Source: Herbaspirillum rhizosphaerae (GTDB lineage: Bacteria; Pseudomonadota; Gammaproteobacteria; Burkholderiales; Burkholderiaceae_D). From it: a DNA stretch of 64,000 nucleotides. The notes below the pieces were generated by a model that was not told the origin of the DNA, searched no databases, and saw only the letters and a program-made list of their open reading frames with translations. The translations under genes were made by a program, and so were the position numbers. Shown piece after piece: positions 35,478-45,388 of this stretch. The stretch is taken from positions 124,001 through 188,000 of the forward strand of contig NZ_LFLU01000007.1 of the NCBI RefSeq assembly GCF_001189965.1, written 5' to 3'. Each line of letters begins with the position of its first letter. Position 1 is the stretch's first letter.

Positions 35478-38200
35478 TGTATGCGGCCGCCGGTCTGGGC
35501 CGTTCCTTCCGACGCGATGAACCAGCTTCCCAGCTCCGCAATGGGTCCCGGCTTGGCGAACAGGTATCCTTGAAAACTGCCGCATCCTATCTTCCTCAAT
35601 GCCGCCCATTGCTCCGCGGTTTCAACGCCTTCCGCCACCACTTGCAGCCCCATGCTTTGCGCCAGGCTGACGATAGTCCTGACGATCGATGACGCATGCG
35701 GCGTCAGCAGCATGTCCTGCACGAAAGACTTGTCGATCTTCAACTGATCGATCGGCAGTTTTTTCAGATAGCTCAGCGAAGAGTAGCCGGTGCCGAAATC
35801 GTCGAGAGAGAAACCGACGCCGTGCGTCTTGAGCATGCTCATCTTGTCGATCAGGTCTTCAATATCGGTCAGCAGCATGCTCTCGGTCAGCTCCAGTTTC
35901 AGGCGTCGCGGGTTGGCGCCGGTGCGCTCGATGATCTGCAGGATGCGCTGGGTGAATTCCGGCTGGCGGAACTGCCGCGCGCTGACGTTGACCGCAATCG
36001 TCAGATGCTCGGTTTCATAGCTCTTCGACCAGTGCACCAGTTGTTCGCAGGCGGCTTCCAGCGCCCATTCGCCGAACTCGACGATGATGCCGGACTTCTC
36101 GGCCTGGCTGATGAAGGTGCCGGGAAACACCAGCCCGCGCAGCGGATGGCGCCAGCGCATCAGCGCTTCGACGCCGCTCAGCCGGCCTTCGGCATCGACG
36201 ATGGGCTGGTAGTGCAGCAACAATTCGCGACGCGTCAGCGCATGGCGCAAATCGCTTTCCAGCATGGCGATCTCGTCGAGCGCCTCTTGCATGCCGGGAT
36301 TGAAAAAACGGAAGGTATTGCGGCCGGCCGCCTTGGCTTCGTACATCGCCATGTCGGCCTGGCGCAGCAGATCGTTGACGGTATGCAACCCGGAGCCGAA
36401 CATCACCACGCCGATGCTGGGCGTGCTGCGCAGTTCGTAGCCGCCCAGCGAATAGCCCGCATTGAGCGCCGAGAGCACCTTGCGGCAGACGAACTCGGCA
36501 TTGTTGGCGGCCTCTTCCGGCGTCGCGCCCAGATCGTCCAGCAAGATCACGAACTCGTCGCCGCCCAGCCGCGCCACGGTGTCGGCTTCGCGCGTCACCT
36601 GCTTCAGCCGCAAGGCGACGATGCCCAGCAACTGATCGCCCATGTCGTGTCCCATGGTGTCGTTGAGCGATTTGAAATTGTCGAGGTCGACGAAGATCAC
36701 GGCGCCGTGATAGCCGCCGCGACCGCTCTTGGCCACCGCATGTCCCAGCCTGTCCAGCAGCAAGCGGCGGTTAGGCAGATTGGTCAGCCCGTCGTAGAAG
36801 GCCAGGTGCGCAATGTCCGCCTCGGCCTTCTTGCGCGCGCTGATGTCCATGCGCGTGCCGACCATGCGCAGAGGACGCCCTTGCTGGTCGCGCTGCACCA
36901 CCCGGCCGCGGCACTGGATCCAGACCCAGTGGCCGTCGCGATGCTGCATCTGGTACTCGGCCTCAAAGGAATTGGAACTGTCGATCAGGTGCAACCGCAA
37001 GGCCTCGTCCAAAGCTTCACGGTGTTCCGGATTGACCTGCTTGCGCCACTCGCCGGAGCCATTGTGCTGCTTCTCCGCGGTGTAGCCGAGGATGGCGTTG
37101 CTGCGCGCGTCGACGGTGCGGCAGTCGCTGGGGATGTGCCAGTCCCACAGGCCGAGGTTGGCGCTGCTCAGGGCCAGCTCCATGCGTTCCGCCGCTTCCG
37201 CCTGGCGCTCTTCCTGGATGCGCTTGAGGCTGTGCACCATGCCGCGGCGGCGCTGGATGAAAGCCAGCACCAGCGCGCCTATCAAAGCAAAGATGCTCCA
37301 CCCCGCCAGGTAGGACAGGGCCAGGTCGTGCCAGCCTGCATGCAGCCGGTCGAGGTTACGCGTCAGGCTGATGACCAGGGTCTTGTCCAGTCCCATGTCG
37401 CCCGGCGTGACGGTGCGTTGCACCACCATGCGCTTTTCGCCGTTTGCGGTACGCCCGGTCAACACGCTGGTGCTGCCGCCGCTGCGCAGATGGCGCGCCA
37501 GGAAGTCGTCGTCATTGCCTGTCTGCGAACGCATCTCGGTCAGGTTGGCCGGCACGAACAGGATCCGGCGGCCGTCTTCTTCGGTGATGGCGCTGTTCAT
37601 GTCTTCCGCATACAGCGCGGAACGCATCACGGCGTCGAAATATTCAGGATTGAGAATAGCGCTGATGACCCCGGCGTTGCGCCCCTCCGCATCCAGCAGC
37701 GGCACCGACAGCTTGATGTTGAACACGCCCGGCGTGTTTTCGTAAGGTTGCGACAGATACATCAGGTTGCGCGAATACATGCGCGAGATCTGCGACAGGA
37801 AATCACGATCGTCGAGATGGCGGTCCCCCATGTCGTCCGCCGACATGCGGATCTTGCCGTCGGCATTGATCACCACCATGGCGCGCACGCCCGGCATGGC
37901 GCGCTTGAGCGACTGCAGCAACAGCTGCTGGCACGCGGCGTCGCAATGCTCGGGATGGCCGATGGCGTCGCGCGCACTGTCCAGCGCATTGCGCACACCC
38001 TGAAACTGATGCGACAGGTTCTCCTCGATGATGCGCGTCTGCATCTGCATGCGCGAGGTTTCGGAAGCAGTAATGAGCCGTCGTTCGGACCAAACGAAGT
38101 TGGCAATCAGCAGCGCGGCGAAGACCAGCACGGCAACAAATGCGCCCCACTCCAGAACGGTGCGATTGAAACCCACATGATCGAACAGATGTTTACGCAT
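35447..38200 (-). CDS. Membrane dCACHE-PAS-GGDEF-EAL protein
   Basis: A 917-residue bifunctional cyclic di-GMP protein. TM1 (17-36) and TM2 (296-316) enclose a periplasmic ligand-binding region of about 255 residues that looks like a dCACHE domain. A PAS domain (337-455) follows, then GGDEF with intact GGDEF at 546-550 and READ at 537-540 as an I-site, and an EAL domain (VEALMRWRHP, DDFGTGYSSLSYL, AEGVET). Both centres look active. The ATG at 38200 is 25 bases after the stop of a chemoreceptor gene on the same strand, so an external ligand may be read by both proteins in one operon. Confidence 0.94.
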   Translation of the reverse strand: MRKHLFDHVGFNRTVLEWGAFVAVLVFAALLIANFVWSERRLITASETSRMQMQTRIIEENLSHQFQGVRNALDSARDAIGHPEHCDAACQQLLLQSLKRAMPGVRAMVVINADGKIRMSADDMGDRHLDDRDFLSQISRMYSRNLMYLSQPYENTPGVFNIKLSVPLLDAEGRNAGVISAILNPEYFDAVMRSALYAEDMNSAITEEDGRRILFVPANLTEMRSQTGNDDDFLARHLRSGGSTSVLTGRTANGEKRMVVQRTVTPGDMGLDKTLVISLTRNLDRLHAGWHDLALSYLAGWSIFALIGALVLAFIQRRRGMVHSLKRIQEERQAEAAERMELALSSANLGLWDWHIPSDCRTVDARSNAILGYTAEKQHNGSGEWRKQVNPEHREALDEALRLHLIDSSNSFEAEYQMQHRDGHWVWIQCRGRVVQRDQQGRPLRMVGTRMDISARKKAEADIAHLAFYDGLTNLPNRRLLLDRLGHAVAKSGRGGYHGAVIFVDLDNFKSLNDTMGHDMGDQLLGIVALRLKQVTREADTVARLGGDEFVILLDDLGATPEEAANNAEFVCRKVLSALNAGYSLGGYELRSTPSIGVVMFGSGLHTVNDLLRQADMAMYEAKAAGRNTFRFFNPGMQEALDEIAMLESDLRHALTRRELLLHYQPIVDAEGRLSGVEALMRWRHPLRGLVFPGTFISQAEKSGIIVEFGEWALEAACEQLVHWSKSYETEHLTIAVNVSARQFRQPEFTQRILQIIERTGANPRRLKLELTESMLLTDIEDLIDKMSMLKTHGVGFSLDDFGTGYSSLSYLKKLPIDQLKIDKSFVQDMLLTPHASSIVRTIVSLAQSMGLQVVAEGVETAEQWAALRKIGCGSFQGYLFAKPGPIAELGSWFIASEGTAQTGGRIHQLALVSPIA

Positions 38201-38225
38201 GACGCCTCCAAGGCCTGATCTCGGC

Positions 38226-39884
38226 TCAGGCAAAACTTTCCGGCAACAACCGCGACGCCGGCGGCGCGGATTGTGTCGACAATTGCGCCGGCGACCGGAT
38301 CGGCAAGGCAACAGGGAGCGGTCCAGACAGACCGGCAACCTGGGCCAGCTTGAAGCGGCCGGCAACGTGCTCCAGTTGCATCGCTTGTTCGCTCAACGCC
38401 GCAGCGGCAGCCGCAGCCTGCTCCACCAGTGCCGCGTTCTGCTGCGTGACCTGATCCATTTCCGATACGGCGTGATTGATCTGGTCGATGCCCGAACTCT
38501 GTTCGTTGCTCGCCAGCGCGATGTCGGCCATGGTCTGGCTGATGCCGCGCACCTGCACGACCACGTTTTCGATGGTGCGCCCGGCGTCTTCCACCTGGCG
38601 GCCGCCGGCCTCGACCTGCTGTATGGATTCATCGATGAGCGCCTTGATTTCATGCGATGCCGTGGCGGCGCGCTGCGCCAGGCTCCTGACCTCGGTGGCG
38701 ACGACCGCGAAACCGCGTCCCGATTCGCCGGCGCGGGCGGCTTCCACCGCCGCATTGAGCGCCAGGATATTGGTCTGGAAGGCGATGCCGTCGATGATGG
38801 CCGTGATGTTGACCACTTGCCTGGATGTCTTGTCGATGGCCGCCATCGTCTCGATGACGCGGCCGACCGCCAGGCCGCCTTCATGCGCAGCATTGGCGGC
38901 GGAGCTGACCAGTTGGCTGACCTCGCGCGCATGGTCTGCGTTCTGATGCACGGCGCCGGTCAGTTGCTCCAGCGACGAAGCCGTTTCTTCCAGCGAACTG
39001 GCCTGCGCTTCGGTGCGCGCCGACAGGTCCATATTGCCGCGTGCGATTTCCTGCGAGGCCTGCAGGATGGCGTGCGCACCTTGCGCCACCTGCGCAATGA
39101 TGTCGCCCAGCCCGGCATTCATGTCCTTCAGCGCCAGCAGCATCTGCCCGGTCTCGTCGCGGCTGGTCACCGTGATCTGCTGGCGCAGGTCTCCCTCGGC
39201 GACCGTGCGCGCAAAGACGACGGCGCGCGCCAGCGGCCGGGTGATGCTGCGGCTGATCCGCCACGCCAGCAGCGTCGCCAGCACCAGCGTTGCCGCACCC
39301 AGCGCAATCATGACCAGCCTGGCTGAATTGATGATGCGCTGGGACTCGCGCCGGCTCTTCTCCACGACATCGCGCTGATGCTCGACCATCACCTTGATCT
39401 CTGTCTGCAAGGCATCAAGCAGAGGCATCGTCTGTTGATGCACCAGCGAGGAGGCGGCGTCATCGTCGCCGGCATCCAGCAATTTCGACACCTCTAGATA
39501 GGACGTCGCGTACTTCTGCCGCGCCTGCTTGACGGCATCGAGATATTTTTTCCCATCGTCGGACATCACCAGCCTGTCCAGCGTGTCCACGGCCTTCAGC
39601 GACGCCGCAATGTTGCCCGTTATTTCTTCCTTGATCTTTGCGATTCCCGCTTTGTCGGTCGTGATGAACAAAGACAGAATGCGTCCCATGTTGGAGCGCG
39701 TCATGGCATCGATCGTCTGTATGGCGTCGAGCTTGGCCCAGTCCTCCTCCATCACCTGGTCCTGGATTGCAGAAATCCTCTGGACCTGCAACAGGCTGAT
39801 CACGATCAGCGTCGCCATCATGAGAAGCACAAAGGCGAACGCCATGCCGAGTCGTACACGAATGGAAAAATTGCCTGGCTTCAT
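38226..39884 (-). CDS. Methyl-accepting chemotaxis protein
   Basis: A 552-residue chemoreceptor. TM1 (about 10-32) and TM2 (about 190-210) enclose a four-helix-bundle-like periplasmic ligand domain. HAMP and a signalling domain follow, with the highly conserved tip near [20 protein letters not shown]. The start at ATG 39884 (MKPGNFSIRVRLGMAFAFVL) gives a normal N-terminus. There is no obvious C-terminal CheR-docking pentapeptide. It probably couples to a CheA/CheW complex encoded elsewhere. It lies 25 bases upstream of the dCACHE GGDEF/EAL gene. Confidence 0.94.
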   Translation of the reverse strand: MKPGNFSIRVRLGMAFAFVLLMMATLIVISLLQVQRISAIQDQVMEEDWAKLDAIQTIDAMTRSNMGRILSLFITTDKAGIAKIKEEITGNIAASLKAVDTLDRLVMSDDGKKYLDAVKQARQKYATSYLEVSKLLDAGDDDAASSLVHQQTMPLLDALQTEIKVMVEHQRDVVEKSRRESQRIINSARLVMIALGAATLVLATLLAWRISRSITRPLARAVVFARTVAEGDLRQQITVTSRDETGQMLLALKDMNAGLGDIIAQVAQGAHAILQASQEIARGNMDLSARTEAQASSLEETASSLEQLTGAVHQNADHAREVSQLVSSAANAAHEGGLAVGRVIETMAAIDKTSRQVVNITAIIDGIAFQTNILALNAAVEAARAGESGRGFAVVATEVRSLAQRAATASHEIKALIDESIQQVEAGGRQVEDAGRTIENVVVQVRGISQTMADIALASNEQSSGIDQINHAVSEMDQVTQQNAALVEQAAAAAAALSEQAMQLEHVAGRFKLAQVAGLSGPLPVALPIRSPAQLSTQSAPPASRLLPESFA

Positions 39885-40236
39885 CTGAATCTCCTGTGGG
39901 ACGCGCACGCCGGAAACAGACGAGCGATGCGACGTCCATGCTTCCGGTTGAATTGTCAGGATCAAGTCTAGAAGCAAGACGCGATGCGATGGACATACAA
40001 ACCGTCGCACGAACAGGGAGTACAGTTAGGCAGGAATGAGAACGCCTTGCGATCAAGGCGCTACCCTCGCAATTCCTTACCCGAAAAGGGTTTCAATGAA
40101 ACTGTGCACTTCAAAAATGAAGACGGAAAGAGTACAGATGCGCGGCACCTGAGGTCGGCCGGCGATAGAGAACATGCACGCGGTACTCCCGTCTGCTATG
40201 TACAGACAAGCAGCCGGGCACGTTTCAGGCATCTGT
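39885..40236. other. Intergenic region
   Basis: About 350 bases between two leftward units, upstream of the chemoreceptor and downstream of the NarL-like gene. It presumably holds the chemoreceptor promoter. No gene, strong terminator or clear operator is seen. Confidence 0.45.
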
Positions 40237-40890
40237 TCAGTGCAAGGTAATCAGCGCGCGCTTGAGACCGTTCACTACCGCGCCGGTGCGCGTGGCGGCC
40301 GACATTTTGAACAGGATGTTATTGACGTGAAACTTCACGGTGCCTTCCGTGACCAGCGCCAACCGGGCGATTTCCTTGTTGCTCTTGCCCTCCGACAGCC
40401 ACTGCAAGATCTCCAGTTCGCGTTCCGACAGCGCATCATGGTCGACGCGCGCGGCCAGCTTGCCGGCCATGTAGGGACTGACGTATTTATTCCCGTGCGT
40501 CACCGTGAGTATGCATTCCGCGATCTGGGACGCCGGCGCATCCTTGAGCAGGTAGCCGCGCGCACCCGCTTTCAATCCGCGAAAGACGTCTTCTTCACCG
40601 TCGAGCGAAGTCAGTATCACCACATGCGCTTTGGGAGCGATGGCGCGGATGCGGCGGATCGCTTCCATGCCGTCCATCTCGGGCATGTTCAGGTCCATCA
40701 GCACCAGGTCCGGGCGCAGCAGTTCGAATTTTTCCACCGCGACGCGGCCGTTCTCCGCTTCCCCGGCCAGCAGAAAGAGCGGCTCGTCCTCGATGATCTG
40801 GCGCAGGCCGAGACGGATCATCGGATGATCGTCGACCAGCAGGATGGAAATCGGCTCAGAAGAAGTTGCATTCGAAATGACGTTCGTCAT
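40237..40890 (-). CDS. NarL/UhpA-type response regulator
   Basis: A 217-residue regulator. The receiver (LLVDDHPMIRLGLRQI; phospho-acceptor Asp in LVLMDLNMPEMDGMEA; Lys in YLLKDAP) is joined to a LuxR-type helix-turn-helix (LSERELEILQWLSEGKSNKE, then IARLALVTEGTVKFHVNNIL). It is encoded 69 bases downstream of the NarX-type kinase, on the same strand, and is its likely partner. The target genes are unknown. Confidence 0.93.
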   Translation of the reverse strand: MTNVISNATSSEPISILLVDDHPMIRLGLRQIIEDEPLFLLAGEAENGRVAVEKFELLRPDLVLMDLNMPEMDGMEAIRRIRAIAPKAHVVILTSLDGEEDVFRGLKAGARGYLLKDAPASQIAECILTVTHGNKYVSPYMAGKLAARVDHDALSERELEILQWLSEGKSNKEIARLALVTEGTVKFHVNNILFKMSAATRTGAVVNGLKRALITLH

Positions 40891-40959
40891 GATGGCTCCG
40901 ATCGGAAATGGCTATCTGGTGGAAATGAAAAATGCAATGCAACAGTTCAGTACAGCAGT

Positions 40960-41832
40960 TCAATGCGCGACAAGCGCATGGGGAAATTGCAGCCGTACGG
41001 TCACGCCGGCGGATCCGGTGCCGACCACATCCAGACTCCCGCAGAGCAATGCGGCGCGTTCTTGCATGCCGGTCAGGCCGAAGGAAGGCAGCTTGTCGCG
41101 CGTGGATTTCCCCGCCTGAAATCCGCCGCCGTTGTCGGCGATGGAGATCGTCACCACGCCGTTCATCTGATGCACCGTGCAGATGATGCGATCCGGCGAG
41201 CCGTGCTTGAGCGCGTTGGCAACGGCCTCGCCGGCAATGTGCAAGACTTCGTGCAACAACTCTCGTTTCATCGGCAGCATCAGCCCGGCGCCGGCATCGA
41301 ATTCAAGCGTCACGCCGCTGTACTGCAGGGCGCGCACCAGACGCACATGCAAGGCCGTGCACAGGTCCCTCAACTCCTGTCTGTTGCGGGGCTGCGAACT
41401 TGCCTGCGTTGCGGCCGATTGGCGCAGCTCGCCGACGCGCCGGCGCATTCTGGCGACGGTGTCTTCCGTGATCAGGATGGCGCGCTCCAGATGCTGGTCC
41501 GGCATCGCCTGCGATTGCCCCTGCTCTTGCAATGCCTGCTGCAATGCCCGCTGCGCCGCGCGCAACTGCATCAGGGTCGCGGTGACGTCCTGCAAAAATC
41601 CGTCGTGCAGATCGCGCGCCAGCTTCAGTCTTTCCTGCGCTGCGCCGTCTCGTTCAGCACCGTCTGCCGGTAATGCCTGCCCGGCAGATGAGCGTTCGAA
41701 CAGCTGCGCGAAGACCAGCGCAGCATCGAAACCTGGTCCCGCATCCGGAGAACCAGCAACCGGGCGACCGGACGAATGCTCCTGTGGTGCCGCAACAAGG
41801 CGAACAAGGCGGGAATGAGGTGCGGTATCCAT
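40960..41832 (-). CDS. NarX/DegS-type soluble sensor histidine kinase
   Basis: A 290-residue kinase with the HisKA_3 dimerisation helix (LKLARDLHDGFLQDVTATLM; the His after ARDL is phosphorylated), an extended coiled-coil-like part and an ATPase domain (AGEAVANALKHG; ADNGGGFQAG; SFGLTGMQERA). There is no transmembrane segment or sensor domain beyond about 60 N-terminal residues, so it is probably cytoplasmic and may need a partner for input. The ATG at 41832 follows AGGAG. It forms an operon with the NarL-type regulator, and its promoter contains an ATAC-N4-GTAT dyad. Confidence 0.9.
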   Translation of the reverse strand: MDTAPHSRLVRLVAAPQEHSSGRPVAGSPDAGPGFDAALVFAQLFERSSAGQALPADGAERDGAAQERLKLARDLHDGFLQDVTATLMQLRAAQRALQQALQEQGQSQAMPDQHLERAILITEDTVARMRRRVGELRQSAATQASSQPRNRQELRDLCTALHVRLVRALQYSGVTLEFDAGAGLMLPMKRELLHEVLHIAGEAVANALKHGSPDRIICTVHQMNGVVTISIADNGGGFQAGKSTRDKLPSFGLTGMQERAALLCGSLDVVGTGSAGVTVRLQFPHALVAH

Positions 41833-41926
41833 GACATCAATGCTCCTGTTTTCTGTTCTTGAATTGTCTTGAACACATCTTAGTCGCGGCGCCATCGCAA
41901 TTCCATGCCACTTTGGATTGATCCTC

Positions 41927-41942
41927 CTATACCAAGGTATAG
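41927..41942. promoter_or_regulatory. ATAC-N4-GTAT dyad upstream of the NarX-type kinase
   Basis: CTATAC-CAAG-GTATAG has 6-base arms, and the inner C-G also pairs. It is about 95 bases before the kinase ATG, and is the most symmetrical of the three related dyads. Confidence 0.6.
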
Positions 41943-41989
41943 ATATGACGCTGTCGCAGCGAGAAAGCATGAGCAATCGCGGCACAAAT

Positions 41990-42017
41990 GAAAAAGGACG
42001 CCGCTGCGGCGTCCTTC
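41990..42017 (-). terminator. Rho-independent terminator of a chemoreceptor gene
   Basis: AAGGACGCCGC-T-GCGGCGTCCTT is a perfect inverted repeat. On the minus strand it is followed by TTTTTCATTT. It lies 41 bases past the chemoreceptor stop at 42058. Confidence 0.85.
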
Positions 42018-42057
42018 TCTGCCTGTTCCGCGCCATGCCGGCGCAGGAACGGACGGG

Positions 42058-43773
42058 TCAATAGATATCGACAGCGTGCATCCCCAGCGCCGGTCTGCGC
42101 GCACGTACCGACATGCCCGGCCTGGCCTTCTTCGCAGCGGGCACCACGACCACCTGTTGTTCCGCAACAATGGTTTCGGCCTCGAATTCGTCGAGCTTGA
42201 AGAAACCGACCGCAAGGTTCAGCGTCTCGGCTTGCGTACGCAAGGCGTTGGCCGCCACCGTGGCTTCTTCCACCAAGGCGGCGTTCTGCTGGGTCGCCAG
42301 GTCAATGCGCGCAATCGCCCGATTGACCTCGGCGATGCCGGCGCTTTGCTCGACGCTGGCGGCGCTGATCTCGCCGACCACATCGGTCACGTGGCGCACG
42401 CTGCCGACCACCTCGTTCATGGTGAGGCCGGCGCGCTTGACCAGTTCGCTGCCCAGTTCCACCTTCGCCACCGAGTCGTCGATGAGCGATTTGATTTCCT
42501 TGGCGGCGGCCGAGCTGCGCTGCGCCAGGGTTCTCACTTCGGTGGCGACCACCGCGAAGCCGCGGCCCAACTCCCCGGCGCGCGCCGCTTCCACTGCGGC
42601 ATTCAGGGCCAGGATATTGGTCTGGAAGGCAATGCCGTCGATCACGCCGATGATGTCGACGATCTTGCGCGAGGACTCGTCGATGGAGTTCATGGTCTGC
42701 ACCACCTCTTCGACAAGGGCGCCGCCGTCGGCCGCGATGGTCGAGGCGTTCAGCGCCAGGCGATTGGCTTCACCGGCGCTGTCGGCATTGCTTTTGACGG
42801 TGGCGGTCAGTTGTTCCATGGTGGACGCCGTCACCTGCAAGGAGCCGGCCTGGTTCTCGGTACGTTCGGACAGATCCAGATTGCCTTGCACGATTTGCCG
42901 GCTGGTGACGGCAACCTGTTCCGAGGTGCGGCGCACTTCGGCCACGGTCGCTTTCAGATTGCGGCTCATGCCGGCCAGCGCGCCCATGATGCTGGCCTGC
43001 GCGTGCGTTGTGCCCGGCACCTCGGCCTGGTGATAAAGTTCGCCGCGGTCGACCGCACGCGCCAGCGCCGTCACTTCCCACGGCTCGGCGCCGACGATGC
43101 GTTTGACACGGCGCACGACCAGCATCGCCACCACCGATCCGATGCCGATGGCGATCAGGCACAACAACACCATGAAGGCTTCAAAGCCGGCGGCGCGGCG
43201 TCTGGCCTGGTCGGACTCGACCTGGTTCTTGTGCTCTTCGGCGGCGACGAAGTTATTGATGGCTTGCAGCCAGTTGATGAACTCAGGTTTGACGCGGCTC
43301 AGCAAGAATTCGCGCGCCTGGTCGGCCTGGCCGGCCTGACGCATGGCGACCGCCTGCATCACCAGCGGCATGGCGCGCCCTTCGACGGCGTCGATGGCCG
43401 AAAACAACTTTTGCTCGCCGGCGTCGGCATGCCTGCTGTCGCTGACCTCCCGCGCCAACGCCGCCTGCGATTCGCGATACTGAGCGTCCAGGCGCGTGAC
43501 GGCGCTCAACGCATCGGACAATCCGGCCTGATCGACCAGCGTCATGTCGCGCAGGGCGATGGCGCGTTCATGGATGCTGCTGCGCATGGCGACGGCGTAG
43601 TTTTGCTTGACCGAGTTGATGTCATTGATGGTGCGCAGGTGGTTTTCGATCGCGTTGACTTCGACGATGCTCAGGACGGTCAGCCCGATCATCAGCAGGA
43701 ACACCAGCGAAAAGCCGATGCCCAGGCGCGCTCCTATAGTTATTTCCCGACGTTTTGCAGTAGTTTTCATCAT
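42058..43773 (-). CDS. Methyl-accepting chemotaxis protein
   Basis: A 571-residue chemoreceptor. TM1 (about 14-34), a helical periplasmic ligand-binding region of about 150 residues and TM2 (about 195-215) are followed by HAMP and the cytoplasmic signalling domain, whose tip has [20 protein letters not shown]. The extended C-terminus ([20 protein letters not shown]) is basic and has no CheR-docking pentapeptide. The start is one of two adjacent ATGs at 43773 and 43770. It resembles the other receptor at 38.2 kb in the tip but differs in the ligand region, so it senses something else. A terminator follows. Confidence 0.93.
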   Translation of the reverse strand: MMKTTAKRREITIGARLGIGFSLVFLLMIGLTVLSIVEVNAIENHLRTINDINSVKQNYAVAMRSSIHERAIALRDMTLVDQAGLSDALSAVTRLDAQYRESQAALAREVSDSRHADAGEQKLFSAIDAVEGRAMPLVMQAVAMRQAGQADQAREFLLSRVKPEFINWLQAINNFVAAEEHKNQVESDQARRRAAGFEAFMVLLCLIAIGIGSVVAMLVVRRVKRIVGAEPWEVTALARAVDRGELYHQAEVPGTTHAQASIMGALAGMSRNLKATVAEVRRTSEQVAVTSRQIVQGNLDLSERTENQAGSLQVTASTMEQLTATVKSNADSAGEANRLALNASTIAADGGALVEEVVQTMNSIDESSRKIVDIIGVIDGIAFQTNILALNAAVEAARAGELGRGFAVVATEVRTLAQRSSAAAKEIKSLIDDSVAKVELGSELVKRAGLTMNEVVGSVRHVTDVVGEISAASVEQSAGIAEVNRAIARIDLATQQNAALVEEATVAANALRTQAETLNLAVGFFKLDEFEAETIVAEQQVVVVPAAKKARPGMSVRARRPALGMHAVDIY

Positions 43774-43921
43774 GCCTCCGGAAGGTGTCTGTCCAATCAA
43801 ACTTGCTGAGGACAGAATGAGGCATCCGGATCTGTAAAACACTAGTCGAAAGGTGAGGCGCAATGCGGCTGATCGGCAGGCAAATACTTGCTGCAAATCA
43901 GCAGATCGAAGGAAAAACAGA

Positions 43922-44503
43922 TCAAGGCTGACGAGAAGGCGCACTTTCAAACCGGTGGTCGGGAATGAACCAGAGCGCGGCCAGCACGACATAGATCACC
44001 GTACCGGAGAGAGGACTCCAGACCGACAAGGGAATCGCCAACCCATACAGCACAATCGAGGCGCAGTTTTTCAAGCCTTTGCCGGCGGTTTTCGCCAGCC
44101 GCGAATCGCTGCCTTCGCTGGCGATCAAGGCCCGTCGCAGCAACAGGAACGCCACCGAGCACATCAGCAGCACCGCACCGTAGGAAGCCACCGGCACCGG
44201 GTCGCGGTGATGCTCGGCGACCCAGTTGGTGACGAAGGGGATCAGCGACAGCCAGAACAGCAGATGCAGGTTGGCCCAGAGAATGCGGCCGTTGACCCGG
44301 CTGACCGGTTGCAGCAGGTGATGATGGTTGACCCAGTAGATGCCGACATAGGTAAAGCTGAGCACGTAGCTCAGCAGTTGCGGCACCAGCTTGAGCAGAT
44401 CCGCCAGGCCGGCGCCATGCGGCATTTGCAGGCCCAGCACCATGATCGTGATGGCAATGGCGATCACGCCATCGCTGAATGCTTCGAGTCGCGCTTTGTT
44501 CAT
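43922..44503 (-). CDS. TMEM175-family potassium channel-like protein
   Basis: A 193-residue protein with about six hydrophobic segments. It begins [20 protein letters not shown], with the RxxxFSD motif of TMEM175/DUF1211 channels. Bacterial members form potassium-selective pores. It overlaps the upstream DUF1275 gene by 4 bases (ATGA), so the pair is translationally coupled. The link between the two functions is not known. Confidence 0.88.
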   Translation of the reverse strand: MNKARLEAFSDGVIAIAITIMVLGLQMPHGAGLADLLKLVPQLLSYVLSFTYVGIYWVNHHHLLQPVSRVNGRILWANLHLLFWLSLIPFVTNWVAEHHRDPVPVASYGAVLLMCSVAFLLLRRALIASEGSDSRLAKTAGKGLKNCASIVLYGLAIPLSVWSPLSGTVIYVVLAALWFIPDHRFESAPSRQP

Positions 44504-45207
44504 GGGGCGACAGCATCGTCGGAAACTCGTCCGGCGTCAATCCTGTCGAGCACGATCAGGCCCGACAGAATCAGGATGGGTGCGAGCAAGGCGATGAAAC
44601 CGTAACCGCGATAGGCAAACGCTGCGGCGATGGCGCCGATGCCGAACGCCAGAATGGTCCAGAAAAATTTCATGCAACGCGCCGCCGTGCCGCTGTCGGC
44701 AACGCCGCGCAGCACATCGATGCTGTCGATGACGATCTGCGTGACGTTGCCGGTCATCATGGAAGTCGGGGCCAGCTGGGTCAGCAGCAAACGACTGATC
44801 GCGCTGTGCACGCCCATGGCCGCCGTGCCCAATAATCCCGCCGTCATCGCATACGGCGAGACTGCCGCGCCGACCGGCGCCGCCAGCATGCCGAACACCA
44901 TGAAGCCGGCCAGCAGCAGCAATTGCAAGGACAAGGCCAGCGCCAGCGCCGGTCCGCCGCGCCGTTCTATCGCAACAATGAACAGACGCGCCCCCGCCAC
45001 GCCGGCAATGAACGCGGGAAACGCCAGGAACTTGAGCAGGATGGACATCTGCGAGGCATCCGCCAGCGCCGCGCCGATGAGGATGAAGTTGCCCGTCACG
45101 TGCGCAGTGAACAAACCGAACAAGGCAACGAAGCCGAGCGTATCCACATAGCCGGCAAGGAAGGCGAGACCGGTCGCTTGCTGCAGATTGCGTCGAGGGG
45201 TAGTCAT
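44500..45207 (-). CDS. DUF1275 (YoaK-like) membrane protein
   Basis: A 235-residue membrane protein with about six to seven hydrophobic segments. The N-terminus LAFLAGYVDTLGFVALFGLF and then TAHVTGNFILIGAAL is the DUF1275 signature. The family has no established transport substrate. It has ribosome binding site GGAG and leads an operon with the TMEM175-like gene. Its upstream region contains a LysR-like box in the minus orientation. Confidence 0.87.
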   Translation of the reverse strand: MTTPRRNLQQATGLAFLAGYVDTLGFVALFGLFTAHVTGNFILIGAALADASQMSILLKFLAFPAFIAGVAGARLFIVAIERRGGPALALALSLQLLLLAGFMVFGMLAAPVGAAVSPYAMTAGLLGTAAMGVHSAISRLLLTQLAPTSMMTGNVTQIVIDSIDVLRGVADSGTAARCMKFFWTILAFGIGAIAAAFAYRGYGFIALLAPILILSGLIVLDRIDAGRVSDDAVAP

Positions 45208-45318
45208 GTGGCGAGTCTCCTGTGCAGCGGCACGACCGACAGGACCGGCGTGGCTGTTGTGATGGGAATGAAATGGCGAAGAAGAGCTTCATAACATAGC
45301 AGCTGCCGGTCGCTTCGA

Positions 45319-45337
45319 TAATTATCCGAACAGATAG
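45319..45337 (-). promoter_or_regulatory. LysR-like box upstream of the DUF1275/TMEM175 operon
   Basis: Read on the minus strand: CTATCTGTTCGGATAATTA. It matches the box at 59143 (CTATACGTTCAGATAATGG) at 14 of the first 17 bases and shares CTAT-N5-C-N-GATAAT with the one at 50624. It lies about 110 bases upstream of the DUF1275 start. Confidence 0.45.
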
Positions 45338-45370
45338 TTGTCGGTCCGGCATCCCTGTCTTTGCAGCGAT

Positions 45371-45388
45371 TGTCAGGGTTTCCTGACA
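45371..45388. promoter_or_regulatory. Inverted repeat TGTCAGG-N4-CCTGACA
   Basis: A perfect 7-base-arm dyad with GTTT spacer. It lies in the divergent region, about 165 bases from the DUF1275 start and 205 bases from the FixJ-like start. The bound protein is unknown. Confidence 0.4.

Noticed and set aside
35696-38218. 840-residue frame opposite the dCACHE GGDEF-EAL gene
   Set aside because: Antisense shadow of a gene with intact GGDEF and EAL motifs.
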